Part shown: positions 24,698 to 32,784 of the stretch, in pieces
Layout of the letters: every line of letters begins with the position of its first letter
Numbering within the stretch: position 1 is the first letter of the stretch
DNA from: Hyphomicrobiales bacterium
GTDB taxonomy: Bacteria; Pseudomonadota; Alphaproteobacteria; Rhizobiales; Beijerinckiaceae
Reading direction: 5' to 3'
Assembly (NCBI GenBank): GCA_027484605.1
Contig: JAIXSR010000109.1
Span: 1-36,553 of the forward strand
DNA length: 36,553 bases
Program-made: the position numbers and the translations under genes
The notes under the pieces: generated by a model
The model's database searches: none
What the model was told of the DNA's origin: nothing
What the model saw: the letters and a program-made list of their open reading frames with translations, nothing else

Positions 24698-25231
24698 TCA
24701 GGCCTCCCCGAGCTCATGCGAGAAGCGGATCGGCATCGGAGCCGCCTCGACCTTGGTTATGCGCAACAGGATGCGCTCGATCGAGAACAGGACGATCAGG
24801 AAGCCACCGCCGGCGATCGGGACATAATCCCAGCCCTTGGAAATGCCGACAACCGGGAGCCTGTCCGACCACACGCCGGCGGCGAGGCGGCTGCCATAGA
24901 TGACCATGGCGATCCCGAACACCGTCACCAGCAATTCGATGGCATAGATCAGGGCGCTCTTTGTCGCGCCCGTCGTGTAGTGAAGCGTCAGGTCGAAGCC
25001 CATATGGTCCTGCTCGCGGACGCCGACGGCTCCGCCGAGCAGGATGAACCAGAGCATCAGGAACAGCGAGATCGGCTCGCCCCAGGCCGGCGTGTCATTG
25101 AGGACATATCGACCGAACACCGTCCAGGCAACGATCACCGTCATGGCCACGAGGCCACTCCCGGCAAGCAGCAGGGAAAGCAGGCTGATCCGGGCACAGA
25201 GCCGGCTATAGAGGGTGACGAGCTTGTCCAT
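24698..25231 (-). CDS. TRAP transporter small permease (DctQ family)
   Basis: A 177-residue protein with four predicted membrane helices (about residues 17-37, 51-70, 90-112 and 135-153). It has the DctQ signature VFGRYVLNDTPAWGEPISLFLMLWFILLGGAVGVREQDHMGFD. It is the partner of the large permease and is separated from the binding-protein gene by 70 bases containing a strong hairpin. Confidence 0.93.
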   Translation of the reverse strand: MDKLVTLYSRLCARISLLSLLLAGSGLVAMTVIVAWTVFGRYVLNDTPAWGEPISLFLMLWFILLGGAVGVREQDHMGFDLTLHYTTGATKSALIYAIELLVTVFGIAMVIYGSRLAAGVWSDRLPVVGISKGWDYVPIAGGGFLIVLFSIERILLRITKVEAAPMPIRFSHELGEA

Positions 25232-25249
25232 GACGCCTCTTCGCTAATA

Positions 25250-25281
25250 GAAAGGCGCAACCGCCGGAGGGCGATTGCGCC
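25250..25281 (-). terminator. Hairpin (partial terminator) between TRAP binding-protein and permease genes
   Basis: On the minus strand GGCGCAA-T-CGCC (25281-25270) pairs with GGCG-G-TTGCGCC (25265-25254) around a CTCC loop, giving 11 Watson-Crick pairs plus one T-G wobble. TTTC and TATT follow. It is placed to cut most transcripts after the abundant binding protein and let fewer reach the permeases. Confidence 0.7.
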
Positions 25282-25301
25282 AAGTCCGCCGTGGCCGGCG
25301 T

Positions 25302-26282
25302 TTATTTCACGGCCTGGATCGCGGCGACGAGATCCTTCAGGGCCTGATCCTTCACGAACTTCTCGTAGACCGGCTTCATCGCATCGATGAAGGGCTGCTT
25401 CTCGACGGTATTGACCACCGCGCCGCCGGCCTTGACCTTGGCTTCCGAGGCCTTTTCACGGGCATCCCAGAGCTTGCGCATCTCGGCGACGGATTCCTTC
25501 GCAGCGGCCTTGACCAGTGCCTGGTCTTCCTTCGAGAGCTTGTCGAAGGACTTCTTCGACATGACCAGCACTTCCGGCGACAGCGAATGCTCGGTCATCG
25601 AATAGAATTTCGACACCTCGAAATGCTTTGTCGACTCGAAGGACGGCCAGTTGTTCTCGGCACCGTCGATCAGTCCGGTCTGCAGGCCCGAATAGACCTC
25701 GCCGAAATTCATCGGGGTGGCGTTGGCGCCGAGCGCCGAGACGAGGCTGATGAACATGTCCGATTGCTGGACGCGGATCTTGAGGCCCTTCATGTCGTCC
25801 GGCTTCGTGATCGGGCGCTTGGAATTGTAGAAGGAGCGCGCGCCGGAATCATAGAAGGCCAGACCGATCAGGTCGTGCTTCTCGAATTCCTTCAGGATGG
25901 TTTCGCCGATCGGGCCATCCATCACCTTGCGCATATGGTCAACCGACCGGAAGATGAAGGGCAGCGACGGCACGTTGGTCGCCGGGATCAGGTTGTTGAA
26001 CGGCGCCATGTTGATGCGGTTCATGTCGATCACGCCGAAGCGGGTCTGTTCGATCGTGTCCTTTTCCTGGCCGAGCTGGGCCGAGTGGAACACGTTGATC
26101 TTGATGCGGCCGTTGGAGCGCTGCTCCAGCAGCTTGCCCATGAACTTGACGGCCTCGACCGTCGGGTAGCCATCCGGATGGATATCCGTCGAGCGCAGGG
26201 TCTGCGCCTGAGCGGCAGCGCCGGCGCCGAGCGCCATGAGGGCAGCGAATGCGACGCCCTTGAACATACGACGAGAAATCAT
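25302..26282 (-). CDS. TRAP transporter substrate-binding protein (DctP family), probably uronate
   Basis: A 326-residue periplasmic protein with a signal peptide ([25 protein letters not shown]). DctP landmarks are [28 protein letters not shown] with the carboxylate-binding Arg170, [23 protein letters not shown] (Asn192, Asn210) and [12 protein letters not shown]. The overall pattern resembles TRAP proteins known to bind D-glucuronate and D-galacturonate, and the gene is divergent from a uronate pathway, so a uronate ligand is likely. A malonate ligand, as for rhizobial MatP, is the alternative given the mat operon at the other end. AAGGAGGAAAG precedes the ATG. A small hairpin (26301-26316) lies in the 54-base gap upstream. 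Confidence 0.92.
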   Translation of the reverse strand: MISRRMFKGVAFAALMALGAGAAAQAQTLRSTDIHPDGYPTVEAVKFMGKLLEQRSNGRIKINVFHSAQLGQEKDTIEQTRFGVIDMNRINMAPFNNLIPATNVPSLPFIFRSVDHMRKVMDGPIGETILKEFEKHDLIGLAFYDSGARSFYNSKRPITKPDDMKGLKIRVQQSDMFISLVSALGANATPMNFGEVYSGLQTGLIDGAENNWPSFESTKHFEVSKFYSMTEHSLSPEVLVMSKKSFDKLSKEDQALVKAAAKESVAEMRKLWDAREKASEAKVKAGGAVVNTVEKQPFIDAMKPVYEKFVKDQALKDLVAAIQAVK

Positions 26283-26336
26283 GGTCTTTCCTCCTTGAAT
26301 GCGGGTTTGTTCCCGCCTCTCCCTTGCCGTTCCGGC

Positions 26337-27158
26337 CTAGACAGGCCGTGCCGATACCGCCCGCGCGGAAAAACGGATTCCGCCGGCGAATTCGAATTCC
26401 GCGACATCTCCGGCTGCCACGAGATGGATGCCCGTGGTCATGCCCGTGGAGATGTAGTCCCCCGCTTTCAGCGGGTGGCCGCGCGTCCGGAGATGGGCGG
26501 CGAGGAAGGCCAGGGCGGCAAGCGGGCCATCCATGACCCGCGCCGCGCTGCCTTCGCCCGCCAGCTGGCCGTTGACCGTGCACCGCGCGGTCAGCGCTGA
26601 CCAGTCCTGATCGGTCCAGCCGGCGATGGTCGGGCCGACGATGATGCCCGAATTGTTGCCGAGATCGGAAATCACCGAGCAGGGCCCGAGATCATTGATG
26701 CCGGCGAAAGGCGAGCCAGCTGTCTCGACGCCGGCATGAAGTGTGGCGATGAAGGGCAGCAGCGACGCCGGTTCAACGGGCAGGTCCTGCGGGATGTCGC
26801 GGCCAAGACAGAAAATGAATTCGGCCTCGACGGCCGCGAAGCCGCCGGCAAAGACCGGAAACGGCGTTTCGGCCCCTGCATCAACGAAACGGACCTGCCG
26901 GCGCATGACCGGGCCAGCCAATCGGGACGCACCGAGCCCTTCGCGCCATTCCGGCGCGATGCCCGCGATCTTCCAGCCGGCGACCTGATCGGGGAAGCCG
27001 GCAATGGCGGCATCCTGGACGCGATAGGCCTCGGCCAATGTGGCGGGAACGGTACCAGGGAAGCCCGGCAAGGCGCGGGCATCAAGGCGCGCAGCACGGA
27101 AAGCCGAGGCGATTGCCTCTTCCGCGCTCGGTCCCTGCTCGGCCAGGCTGCGTTGCAT
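26337..27158 (-). CDS. 2-keto-4-pentenoate hydratase-like (MhpD/HpaH family) protein
   Basis: A 273-residue member of the fumarylacetoacetase/hydratase superfamily. Conserved features are AGWKI with Lys63, VEAEFIFCLGRDIP with Glu111 and Glu113, HAGVETAGSPFAGIND with Glu145 (metal ligands by family comparison) and the C-terminal GDYISTGMTTGIHLVAAGD. Relatives hydrate 2-oxopent-4-enoate-type substrates. It is the first gene of the TRAP operon, divergent from the gntR-kduI-kduD-uxaC genes, so it may act on an unsaturated or dehydrated sugar-acid product; no such activity is established. The ATG at 27158 is preferred; 27200 is an alternative that adds 14 residues. Confidence 0.85.
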   Translation of the reverse strand: MQRSLAEQGPSAEEAIASAFRAARLDARALPGFPGTVPATLAEAYRVQDAAIAGFPDQVAGWKIAGIAPEWREGLGASRLAGPVMRRQVRFVDAGAETPFPVFAGGFAAVEAEFIFCLGRDIPQDLPVEPASLLPFIATLHAGVETAGSPFAGINDLGPCSVISDLGNNSGIIVGPTIAGWTDQDWSALTARCTVNGQLAGEGSAARVMDGPLAALAFLAAHLRTRGHPLKAGDYISTGMTTGIHLVAAGDVAEFEFAGGIRFSARAVSARPV

Positions 27159-27203
27159 CCCCGTTTCCGCTTGTTCTCGCCACCCGCAAGGGCCGCTCAT
27201 TTG

Positions 27204-27258
27204 TTGACAGGCATCACGATAGTATGGACTTGTATGGTAGATCAAGAGGGAATATAAA
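27204..27258. promoter_or_regulatory. Divergent promoter/operator region between TRAP operon and gntR-kdu genes
   Basis: The 109-base gap holds CTTG-N10-CAAG (27229-27246), which overlaps a TTGTAT (27230-27235) - 17 bases - TATAAA (27253-27258) promoter for the plus strand. TTGATC (27245-27240) on the minus strand may be the -35 of the hydratase-TRAP operon. GTATGG is repeated at 27222 and 27232. An FCD-type regulator bound at CTTG..CAAG could control both directions. Hexamers were picked by eye. Confidence 0.5.
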
Positions 27259-27267
27259 CATCCAATC

Positions 27268-27960
27268 ATGAACGCCCCGGCACCGCTCCCCCTCGGTCAT
27301 TCGAAAGCGCCCAGCGCGACACGCGGCGTTGCCGAGCGGCTCCGTCAGGCCATTATCTCGATGGAATTCCCGCCGGGAACCCGCCTGTCCGAGGGCGAGA
27401 TCGCCACGCGCTACGATGTGTCGCGGCAGCCCGTGCGCGAGGCGCTGATCTCGCTGAGCCGGATCGGCCTGGTCCAGGTGCTTCCTCAACGGGGGACCAT
27501 CGTCACGCGGATCTCCACCCGCCACATGATGCAGGTGCGGATCGCGCGCGAGGCGCTTGAATCGGCGATTGTCCAGCGGGCCTGCGAGCGGTTCGACGGC
27601 GTGATCCGCGGCAGCATCGACGCCATTCTCGAAACGCAGGCCCGCGCGGCCTGCGAGGGCGACTACATGACGATCACGGCGGCGGATTCGCAGTTCCATG
27701 CCGCTCTCGCCACCGGCGCGGATTGCGAGATGATCTGGCAGATGGTGCTGGATGTGAAGGCCCATATGGACCGGGTCCGGCATCTCACCCTGCAGGATCG
27801 CGATTCCATGCGCATCCTTGTCGAGCAGCATCGGGCGATCGTCGATGCGATCGACCAGCGTGATCCGGAAAAGGCCGAGCATGCCATGCGGCATCACCTG
27901 ATGGAGATCCTGCGGGACCTGCCCCGCGTGCTGGCCGAACGCGCCGACTATTTCGAATAA
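27268..27960 (+). CDS. GntR family regulator, FCD domain (likely uronate regulator)
   Basis: A 230-residue protein with the GntR helix-turn-helix (AERLRQAIISMEFPPGTRLS; YDVSRQPVREALISLSRIG) and an FCD domain (MMQVRIAREALESAIVQRA; ADSQFHAALATGA; VEQHRAIVDAIDQRD, EHAMRHHL) with the Asp/His metal ligands of the family. It precedes kduI, kduD and uxaC on the same strand and is divergent from the TRAP operon, so it most likely senses a uronate or a pathway intermediate, as UxuR/ExuR do. No ribosome site precedes the ATG, while a TTGTAT-N17-TATAAA promoter would start transcription about three bases before it, suggesting a leaderless message. Confidence 0.92.
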   Translation: MNAPAPLPLGHSKAPSATRGVAERLRQAIISMEFPPGTRLSEGEIATRYDVSRQPVREALISLSRIGLVQVLPQRGTIVTRISTRHMMQVRIAREALESAIVQRACERFDGVIRGSIDAILETQARAACEGDYMTITAADSQFHAALATGADCEMIWQMVLDVKAHMDRVRHLTLQDRDSMRILVEQHRAIVDAIDQRDPEKAEHAMRHHLMEILRDLPRVLAERADYFE

Positions 27961-27962
27961 GC

Positions 27963-27983
27963 CGGCGGGGGCAAACCCCGCCG
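27963..27983 (+). other. Stem-loop between gntR and kduI
   Basis: CGGCGGGG-GCAAA-CCCCGCCG is a perfect 8-base-pair stem with a five-base loop, beginning three bases after the regulator stop. No T run follows, so it may stabilise the kdu message or lower read-through rather than terminate. Confidence 0.65.
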
Positions 27984-28014
27984 ATCCGGGACCGGAAACA
28001 CCAGGGAACCACCC

Positions 28015-28866
28015 ATGAGCGCCATCGATATCGAAATCCGCCACGCCATCCATCCGGAACATGCGGAGGGCATGTCGACGGCCGAGCTGCGGAAGCATTT
28101 CCTCGTGACCGGGCTTTTCCAGCCCGGCCGGATCAAGGCGGTCTATTCCCATTACGACCGGATGATCCTGATGGGGATCACCCCGGGCAAGGGCCCCCTC
28201 GCCTTCGGACCGGAACTCGCCCAGTTGGTGAAAGCCGAGGATTTCCTCGCCCGGCGCGAGATCGGCCTGTTCAATATCGGTGGTGCCGGGCGCGTCCGTG
28301 CCGGTGGCAAGACCTACGAACTCGGCCGCAACGACGCGCTCTATCTGCCGATGGGCACGCATAACGTGCTGTTCGAGAGCGCACGGGCCGAGGAGCCGGC
28401 CCTGTTCTACGCGAATTCCGCCCCGGCCCATCATGCCCATCCCGCGCATCTGATGAAGATCTCGGCGCTGCAGGGCGACGAACTCGGCGCCGAAGCCAGC
28501 GCCAACCGCCGTACGCTGACGAAGTACATGCATCCCGGCGCCTTCCCGACCTGCCAGCTCGTGATGGGGCGGACCGCGATGCATAACGGATCGGTCTGGA
28601 ACACCATGCCTCCGCATGTCCATGACCGGCGGATGGAAGCCTATCTCTATCATGACCTGCCGGATGGCCAGGCTGTCTTCCACTTCATGGGCCGGCCGGA
28701 CCATACCCGCCATATCGTGGTGCGGAACCACGAGGCGATCCTCTCGCCGCCCTGGTCGATCCATTGCGGCTCCGGGACGTCGGCCTATGCCTTCATCTGG
28801 TCAATGGCGGGCGACAACCAGACCTTCACCGACATGGATGCCGTTCCCGTGCCGACGCTGTTCTGA
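28015..28866 (+). CDS. kduI: 5-dehydro-4-deoxy-D-glucuronate isomerase
   Basis: A 283-residue cupin-like KduI. The zinc ligands known from E. coli KduI (His196, His198, Glu203, His245) are found here with a constant offset of five: His201 and His203 in PPHVHDRRMEAYLY, Glu208, and His250 in PPWSIHCG. It converts 5-keto-4-deoxyuronate to 2,5-diketo-3-deoxygluconate (DKI), and is also reported to act on free uronates. kduD follows after nine bases, so the two successive steps are coupled. The start gives MSAIDIEIRHAIHPEH, the expected family N terminus. Confidence 0.96.
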   Translation: MSAIDIEIRHAIHPEHAEGMSTAELRKHFLVTGLFQPGRIKAVYSHYDRMILMGITPGKGPLAFGPELAQLVKAEDFLARREIGLFNIGGAGRVRAGGKTYELGRNDALYLPMGTHNVLFESARAEEPALFYANSAPAHHAHPAHLMKISALQGDELGAEASANRRTLTKYMHPGAFPTCQLVMGRTAMHNGSVWNTMPPHVHDRRMEAYLYHDLPDGQAVFHFMGRPDHTRHIVVRNHEAILSPPWSIHCGSGTSAYAFIWSMAGDNQTFTDMDAVPVPTLF

Positions 28867-28875
28867 GGCGTCGCC

Positions 28876-29637
28876 ATGGCTGCCCTTCCCAGCTTTCGCC
28901 TCGATGGCCGCGTGGCCATCGTCACCGGTGCGAATACCGGTATCGGCCAGGCGCTGGCCGTGGCCCTTGGCGCTGCCGGCGCGCGGGTCGCACTGGTCGG
29001 CCGGTCCTCGATGGAGGAGACGGAGGCGCGGCTCGACGCACTCGGCGCCGCCCATCTCGCCATCCGGGCCGACCTCTCGACGCCGGAGCCCGCCGCCCAT
29101 ATCGTCGGGGAGGTTCTCGGCTGGGCAGGCCAGCTCGATATCCTCGTCAACAATGCCGGGATCATCCGCCGTGCCGATGCGCTGGATTTCTCGGAAGCCG
29201 ACTGGGATGCCGTGATCGACACCAATCTCAAGGTGGCGTTCTTCCTGGCGCAGGCCGCCGGCCGCCATATGGTGCCGCGCAAGGCGGGCAAGATCATCAA
29301 CATTGCCTCGCTCCTCGCGTTCCAGGGCGGCGTGCGCATCGCCTCCTACACGGCATCGAAGAGCGGCCTTGCCGGTCTGACCAAGCTGCTGGCCTGCGAA
29401 TGGGCGCCGCATGGCATCAACGTCAACGCCATTGCGCCAGGCTATTTCGTGACCAACAATACCGAGGCTTTGCGTAACGATGCAGAGCGTCATTCGGCCA
29501 TTCTCGCCCGGATCCCCGCCGGGCATTGGGGCGACCCTGCCGATCTTGGCGGAGCCGCCGTGTTCCTCGCCTCAGACGCCGCCCGCTACATCCACGGCAT
29601 CACCCTGCCGGTCGATGGCGGATGGCTAGCCCGGTAA
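28876..29637 (+). CDS. kduD: 2-dehydro-3-deoxy-D-gluconate 5-dehydrogenase
   Basis: A 253-residue short-chain dehydrogenase: cofactor motif TGANTGIG (17-24), NNAG, catalytic Ser145, and YTASK (Tyr158, Lys162). The sequence LDGRVAIVTGANTGIGQ, PRKAGKIINIASLLAFQGGVRI and ITLPVDGGWLAR at the C terminus are typical of KduD. It reduces DKI to 2-keto-3-deoxygluconate (KDG) with NADH. It lies between kduI and uxaC with gaps of nine bases each. No KDG kinase or KDPG aldolase is in the window, so the later steps must be encoded elsewhere. Confidence 0.93.
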   Translation: MAALPSFRLDGRVAIVTGANTGIGQALAVALGAAGARVALVGRSSMEETEARLDALGAAHLAIRADLSTPEPAAHIVGEVLGWAGQLDILVNNAGIIRRADALDFSEADWDAVIDTNLKVAFFLAQAAGRHMVPRKAGKIINIASLLAFQGGVRIASYTASKSGLAGLTKLLACEWAPHGINVNAIAPGYFVTNNTEALRNDAERHSAILARIPAGHWGDPADLGGAAVFLASDAARYIHGITLPVDGGWLAR

Positions 29638-29646
29638 GCCAAGACC

Positions 29647-31047
29647 ATGCTCCATCCCGACCGCCTCTTTCCCGCCGATCCCGCCACGCGTGACATGGCG
29701 CGTGCCCTCTATGCCACGGTGAAGGATCTGCCGATCATCTCCCCGCATGGCCATACCGATCCGCGCTGGTATGCGGAGAACGCGCTCTTCCCCGATCCGG
29801 CGCGGCTGTTCGTGGTGCCGGACCATTACATCTACCGCATGCTCTATTCGCAGGGCGTGCGGCTCGAGGATCTCGGCATTCCCCGCCTCGACGGCACGGC
29901 GGTCGAGCAGGATCCGCGCAAGATCTGGCGGCTTTTCGCGAAGCATTACTTCCTGTTCCGCGGGACGCCGACGCGGATCTGGATCGACCATGCCTTCGAG
30001 ACATTGTTCGGCCTCACCGAGCGCCTTTCGCCTGCCAATGCCGACCATCATTACGATGTGATCGAGGCGGCCCTGCACAGCGAGGCCTTCCGCCCGCGCG
30101 CTCTGTTCGATCGGATGGGGATCGAGGTGATCTCCACCACCGACGGCGCGCTGGATGATCTCGGCTGGCACCGGATGATCCGCGAATCCGGCTGGAAGGG
30201 CCGTGTGGTGCCTGCCTACCGGCCCGATGCGGTGGTCGATCCGGAATTCCGCGGCTTCCGCGAGAATGTCGAGCGCCTTGGCGCCCTGACCGGCGAGCAG
30301 ACCGGCAGCTGGGAAGGCTATCTTCGCGCGCATCAGGCGCGTCGGGCCTATTTCAAGGAATTCGGCGCGACCAGCTCGGATCATGGCCATGCCAGCGCAG
30401 CGACAGCCAATCTCGATCCGGGCGAAGCTTCCGCCCTGTTCCAGCGCGTGCTCAAGCCGGGCGTCAGTGCCGCCGATGCGGAATTGTTCCGCGCGCAGAT
30501 GCTGACGGAAATGGCCCGGATGAGCCTCGAGGACGGGCTCGTCCTGCAGATCCATCCAGGTTCTTTCCGCAACCACAATGCGCTGCTTTTCGAGCGGTTC
30601 GGCCGGGATACCGGTGCGGACATCCCGCAGCGGACCGATTATGTGCGCGCGCTCAAGCCCTTGCTGGACGCCCATGGCAATGATTCCCGCCTGTCGGTTA
30701 TCCTCTTCACCCTCGACGAGACGAGCTATGCGCGCGAGCTTGCGCCGCTGGCCGGGCATTATCCCTGCCTGAAGCTTGGCCCGGCCTGGTGGTTCTTCGA
30801 TGCGCCCGATGGCATGCGCCGCTTCCGCGACCTGACAACCGAGACCGCCGGCTTCTACAACACGGTCGGATTCAACGACGATACGCGCGCCTTCCCGTCG
30901 ATCCCGGCCCGGCACGATGTGGCCCGGCGCGTTGATTGCGCCTTCCTCGCCGAACGCGTCGTGACCCACCGCGTCGACGAGGACGAGGCCTTCGCGCTGG
31001 CGCATGACCTGGCCTACCGGCTGGCGAAGGAGGCCTATCGGCTGTGA
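29647..31047 (+). CDS. uxaC: Glucuronate (uronate) isomerase
   Basis: A 466-residue protein of the UxaC family, at the usual length. The metal-binding ISPHGHTDPRWYAENALF is near the N terminus (His34, His36), with DHYIYRMLYSQG after it. Later come IHPGSFRNHN, the LSVILFTLDET region, and KLGPAWWFFDAPDGMRRFRDLTTETAGFYNTVGFNDDTRAF, which is spread over residues 376-417 and is diagnostic. It interconverts D-glucuronate and D-fructuronate, or D-galacturonate and D-tagaturonate. With KduI and KduD it completes an uronate-to-KDG set, though uxaB/uxuB-type reductases are not present here. Confidence 0.96.
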   Translation: MLHPDRLFPADPATRDMARALYATVKDLPIISPHGHTDPRWYAENALFPDPARLFVVPDHYIYRMLYSQGVRLEDLGIPRLDGTAVEQDPRKIWRLFAKHYFLFRGTPTRIWIDHAFETLFGLTERLSPANADHHYDVIEAALHSEAFRPRALFDRMGIEVISTTDGALDDLGWHRMIRESGWKGRVVPAYRPDAVVDPEFRGFRENVERLGALTGEQTGSWEGYLRAHQARRAYFKEFGATSSDHGHASAATANLDPGEASALFQRVLKPGVSAADAELFRAQMLTEMARMSLEDGLVLQIHPGSFRNHNALLFERFGRDTGADIPQRTDYVRALKPLLDAHGNDSRLSVILFTLDETSYARELAPLAGHYPCLKLGPAWWFFDAPDGMRRFRDLTTETAGFYNTVGFNDDTRAFPSIPARHDVARRVDCAFLAERVVTHRVDEDEAFALAHDLAYRLAKEAYRL

Positions 31048-31052
31048 GCCGG

Positions 31053-31083
31053 TTGACACCCTTTTTTCTGAATGCAGTATGCT
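31053..31083 (+). promoter_or_regulatory. Candidate sigma-70 promoter for tctCBA
   Basis: TTGACA (31053-31058) matches the -35 consensus exactly; TATGCT (31078-31083) is a four-of-six -10 match at a longish spacing of 19, and AGTATG at 17 is a weaker alternative. It begins six bases after the uxaC stop and leaves a leader of about 105 bases, with a small hairpin at 31099-31117, before tctC. This suggests that tctCBA is transcribed separately from the kdu/uxa genes. Confidence 0.5.
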
Positions 31084-31195
31084 GAGATCACAGCGGGAGC
31101 CGGACGACAGATCCGGCCCCGAGGGAACGAAACACCAGGAACTCGACGGGATTCCGGCAGGAACCGGGGCCCGGGAGCCTTTCAAGGAGGAAACG

Positions 31196-32191
31196 ATGGA
31201 TCCGATTTCACGCCGTTCGATTCTGGCTGGTGGCGCTGCCATCGGCGCTGCTGCCGGCCTCGGCGTTGCCCCGGCGCGGGCGCAGGCCTGGCCCAACCGG
31301 CCGATCACAATGGTCTGCCCCTGGGGTGCCGGCGGCGGCACTGACCAGACCGCGCGCATCGTCGCCTCGATCCTCGAGCGCGACCTCAAGCAGCCCGTCA
31401 GCGTCGTCAACCGTACCGGCGGCTCGGGCGTGGTGGGCCACTCGGCCATCGCCACCGCCGCGCCGGATGGCTACACGATCGGGATGATCACGGTGGAAAT
31501 CACCATGATGCACCATCAGGGCCTGACCGAACTCAACCCGACCAGCTACACCCCGCTCGCCCTCATGAACGAGGATCCGCCGGGCGTGCAGGTTCCGGCC
31601 AATTCCCCCTACAAGACCGTCAAGGAACTGGCGGATGCGATCAAGGCCGCGCCGGCCGGCAAGTTCAAGGCCTCCGGTACCGGCCAGGGCGGCATCTGGC
31701 ATCTCGCGCTGATCGGCTGGCTCGGCGCCATGGGCCTGAAGCCGGACCATGTGGCCTGGGTGCCCTCGAACGGCGCTGCCCCGGCCATGCAGGATCTCGC
31801 TGCCGGCGGGATCGATATCGTCACCTGCTCGGTGCCGGAAGCCCGGGCGATGATCGATGCCGGCAAGGCCCGCTCGCTCGCCATCATGGCGGACCAGCGC
31901 AATCCGCAATTCAAGGATGTGCCGACGCTGAACGAAGCCCTCGGGATCAAGTATTCCGTCGGGGCCTGGCGCGGCATCGCGGCGCCGAAGGGCCTGCCGG
32001 CCGATATCCAGGCCCGCTTCGTTGCGGCGCTGAAATCGGCTTATGAGTCCAAGGAATTCCAGGACTTCATGGCCGCGCGCGGCTTCGGCACGAAATTCGC
32101 CGATCCCGCGGGCTTCACGAGCTTCATGGCCAATGGCGACAAGATGATGGCCGAAGCGATGAAGGCGGCCGGCCTCGCCAAGAAGGCCTGA
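31196..32191 (+). CDS. tctC: Tripartite tricarboxylate transporter substrate-binding protein
   Basis: A 331-residue Bug/TctC protein. The N terminus SRRSILAGGAAIGAAAG...ARA looks like a twin-arginine-type signal peptide, cut before QAWPNRPIT. It continues with MVCPWGAGGGTDQTAR, NRTGGSGVVGHSAIA and the binding loop SNGAAPAMQDLAAGG. The ATG at 31196 has an excellent ribosome site (AAGGAGGAAACG); the open frame upstream of it overlaps uxaC. The ligand is unknown; the family binds citrate, other di- and tricarboxylates and many other acids. tctB follows after a terminator-like hairpin. Confidence 0.93.
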   Translation: MDPISRRSILAGGAAIGAAAGLGVAPARAQAWPNRPITMVCPWGAGGGTDQTARIVASILERDLKQPVSVVNRTGGSGVVGHSAIATAAPDGYTIGMITVEITMMHHQGLTELNPTSYTPLALMNEDPPGVQVPANSPYKTVKELADAIKAAPAGKFKASGTGQGGIWHLALIGWLGAMGLKPDHVAWVPSNGAAPAMQDLAAGGIDIVTCSVPEARAMIDAGKARSLAIMADQRNPQFKDVPTLNEALGIKYSVGAWRGIAAPKGLPADIQARFVAALKSAYESKEFQDFMAARGFGTKFADPAGFTSFMANGDKMMAEAMKAAGLAKKA

Positions 32192-32233
32192 CGCTTCCCG
32201 CGCCACCCTTCCCTGCTGCAGCTGGGCAAAAGG

Positions 32234-32264
32234 AACTCCGGCGGCCCTCTCTGCCGGAGTTTTT
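32234..32264 (+). terminator. Terminator-like hairpin between tctC and tctB
   Basis: AACTCCGGC (32234-32242) and GCCGGAGTT (32253-32261) form a perfect 9-base-pair stem with a 10-base loop, and the T run extends TTTTT to 32264. Its position after the binding-protein gene inside a transporter operon suggests partial termination, yielding more TctC than TctB and TctA. Confidence 0.78.
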
Positions 32265-32282
32265 CGTCTCACGAAAGGATTG

Positions 32283-32780
32283 ATGATGCGGATCTCCGAC
32301 CGGGTTTCCGGCCTGTTTCTCGCGTTGCTCGGGGCTGCCGCCTTCTGGGGCGGCTCGCGCCTGCCGCCGGTGCCCGGTCAGCAGGTCGGACCGAGCGCCT
32401 TCCCCATGGTGGTGGGGGCAGGCCTGATCATCGTCGGCATCCTGATCGCGCTGCATATCGGCCGCAGTTTCGAGGAGCAGGCCGAGGCGGAACTCGCCGA
32501 ACACAGCCAGCCCGATCCCGAGACGGAACTCTACGAGCGTCGACGCCAATGGCTGGTCCTGCTGCCGCCGGGCCTGCTGGTTTTCTATTACCTCGTTTCC
32601 GAGCGGATCGGCTTCATCCTCACTGCCGCCTTCATGATCGGCGTCCTTGCATGGGCCTTCAATGCCCGCCGCCGGCTGATCCTGCCGGTCGCGCTCGGCG
32701 GCGCCGTCTTCATCCATCTCGTCTTCTTCAAGGTCCTGCGCGTACCCCTGGCGCCGGGCCTCCTCCCGATGCCCTGGTGA
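32283..32780 (+). CDS. tctB: Tripartite tricarboxylate transporter small permease
   Basis: About 165 residues with four predicted membrane helices (near residues 10-27, 41-60, 97-115 and 118-150). It has the TctB-like SGLFLALLGAAAFWGGSRLPPVPGQQVGPSAFPMVVGAGL at the N terminus and the helix pair ending LPMPW. The starts at 32283 and 32286 are adjacent ATGs; AAAGGA is better spaced for 32286, and a TTG at 32280 is also possible. It lies between tctC and tctA (four bases before the latter). Confidence 0.88.
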   Translation: MMRISDRVSGLFLALLGAAAFWGGSRLPPVPGQQVGPSAFPMVVGAGLIIVGILIALHIGRSFEEQAEAELAEHSQPDPETELYERRRQWLVLLPPGLLVFYYLVSERIGFILTAAFMIGVLAWAFNARRRLILPVALGGAVFIHLVFFKVLRVPLAPGLLPMPW

Positions 32781-32784
32781 CGCC

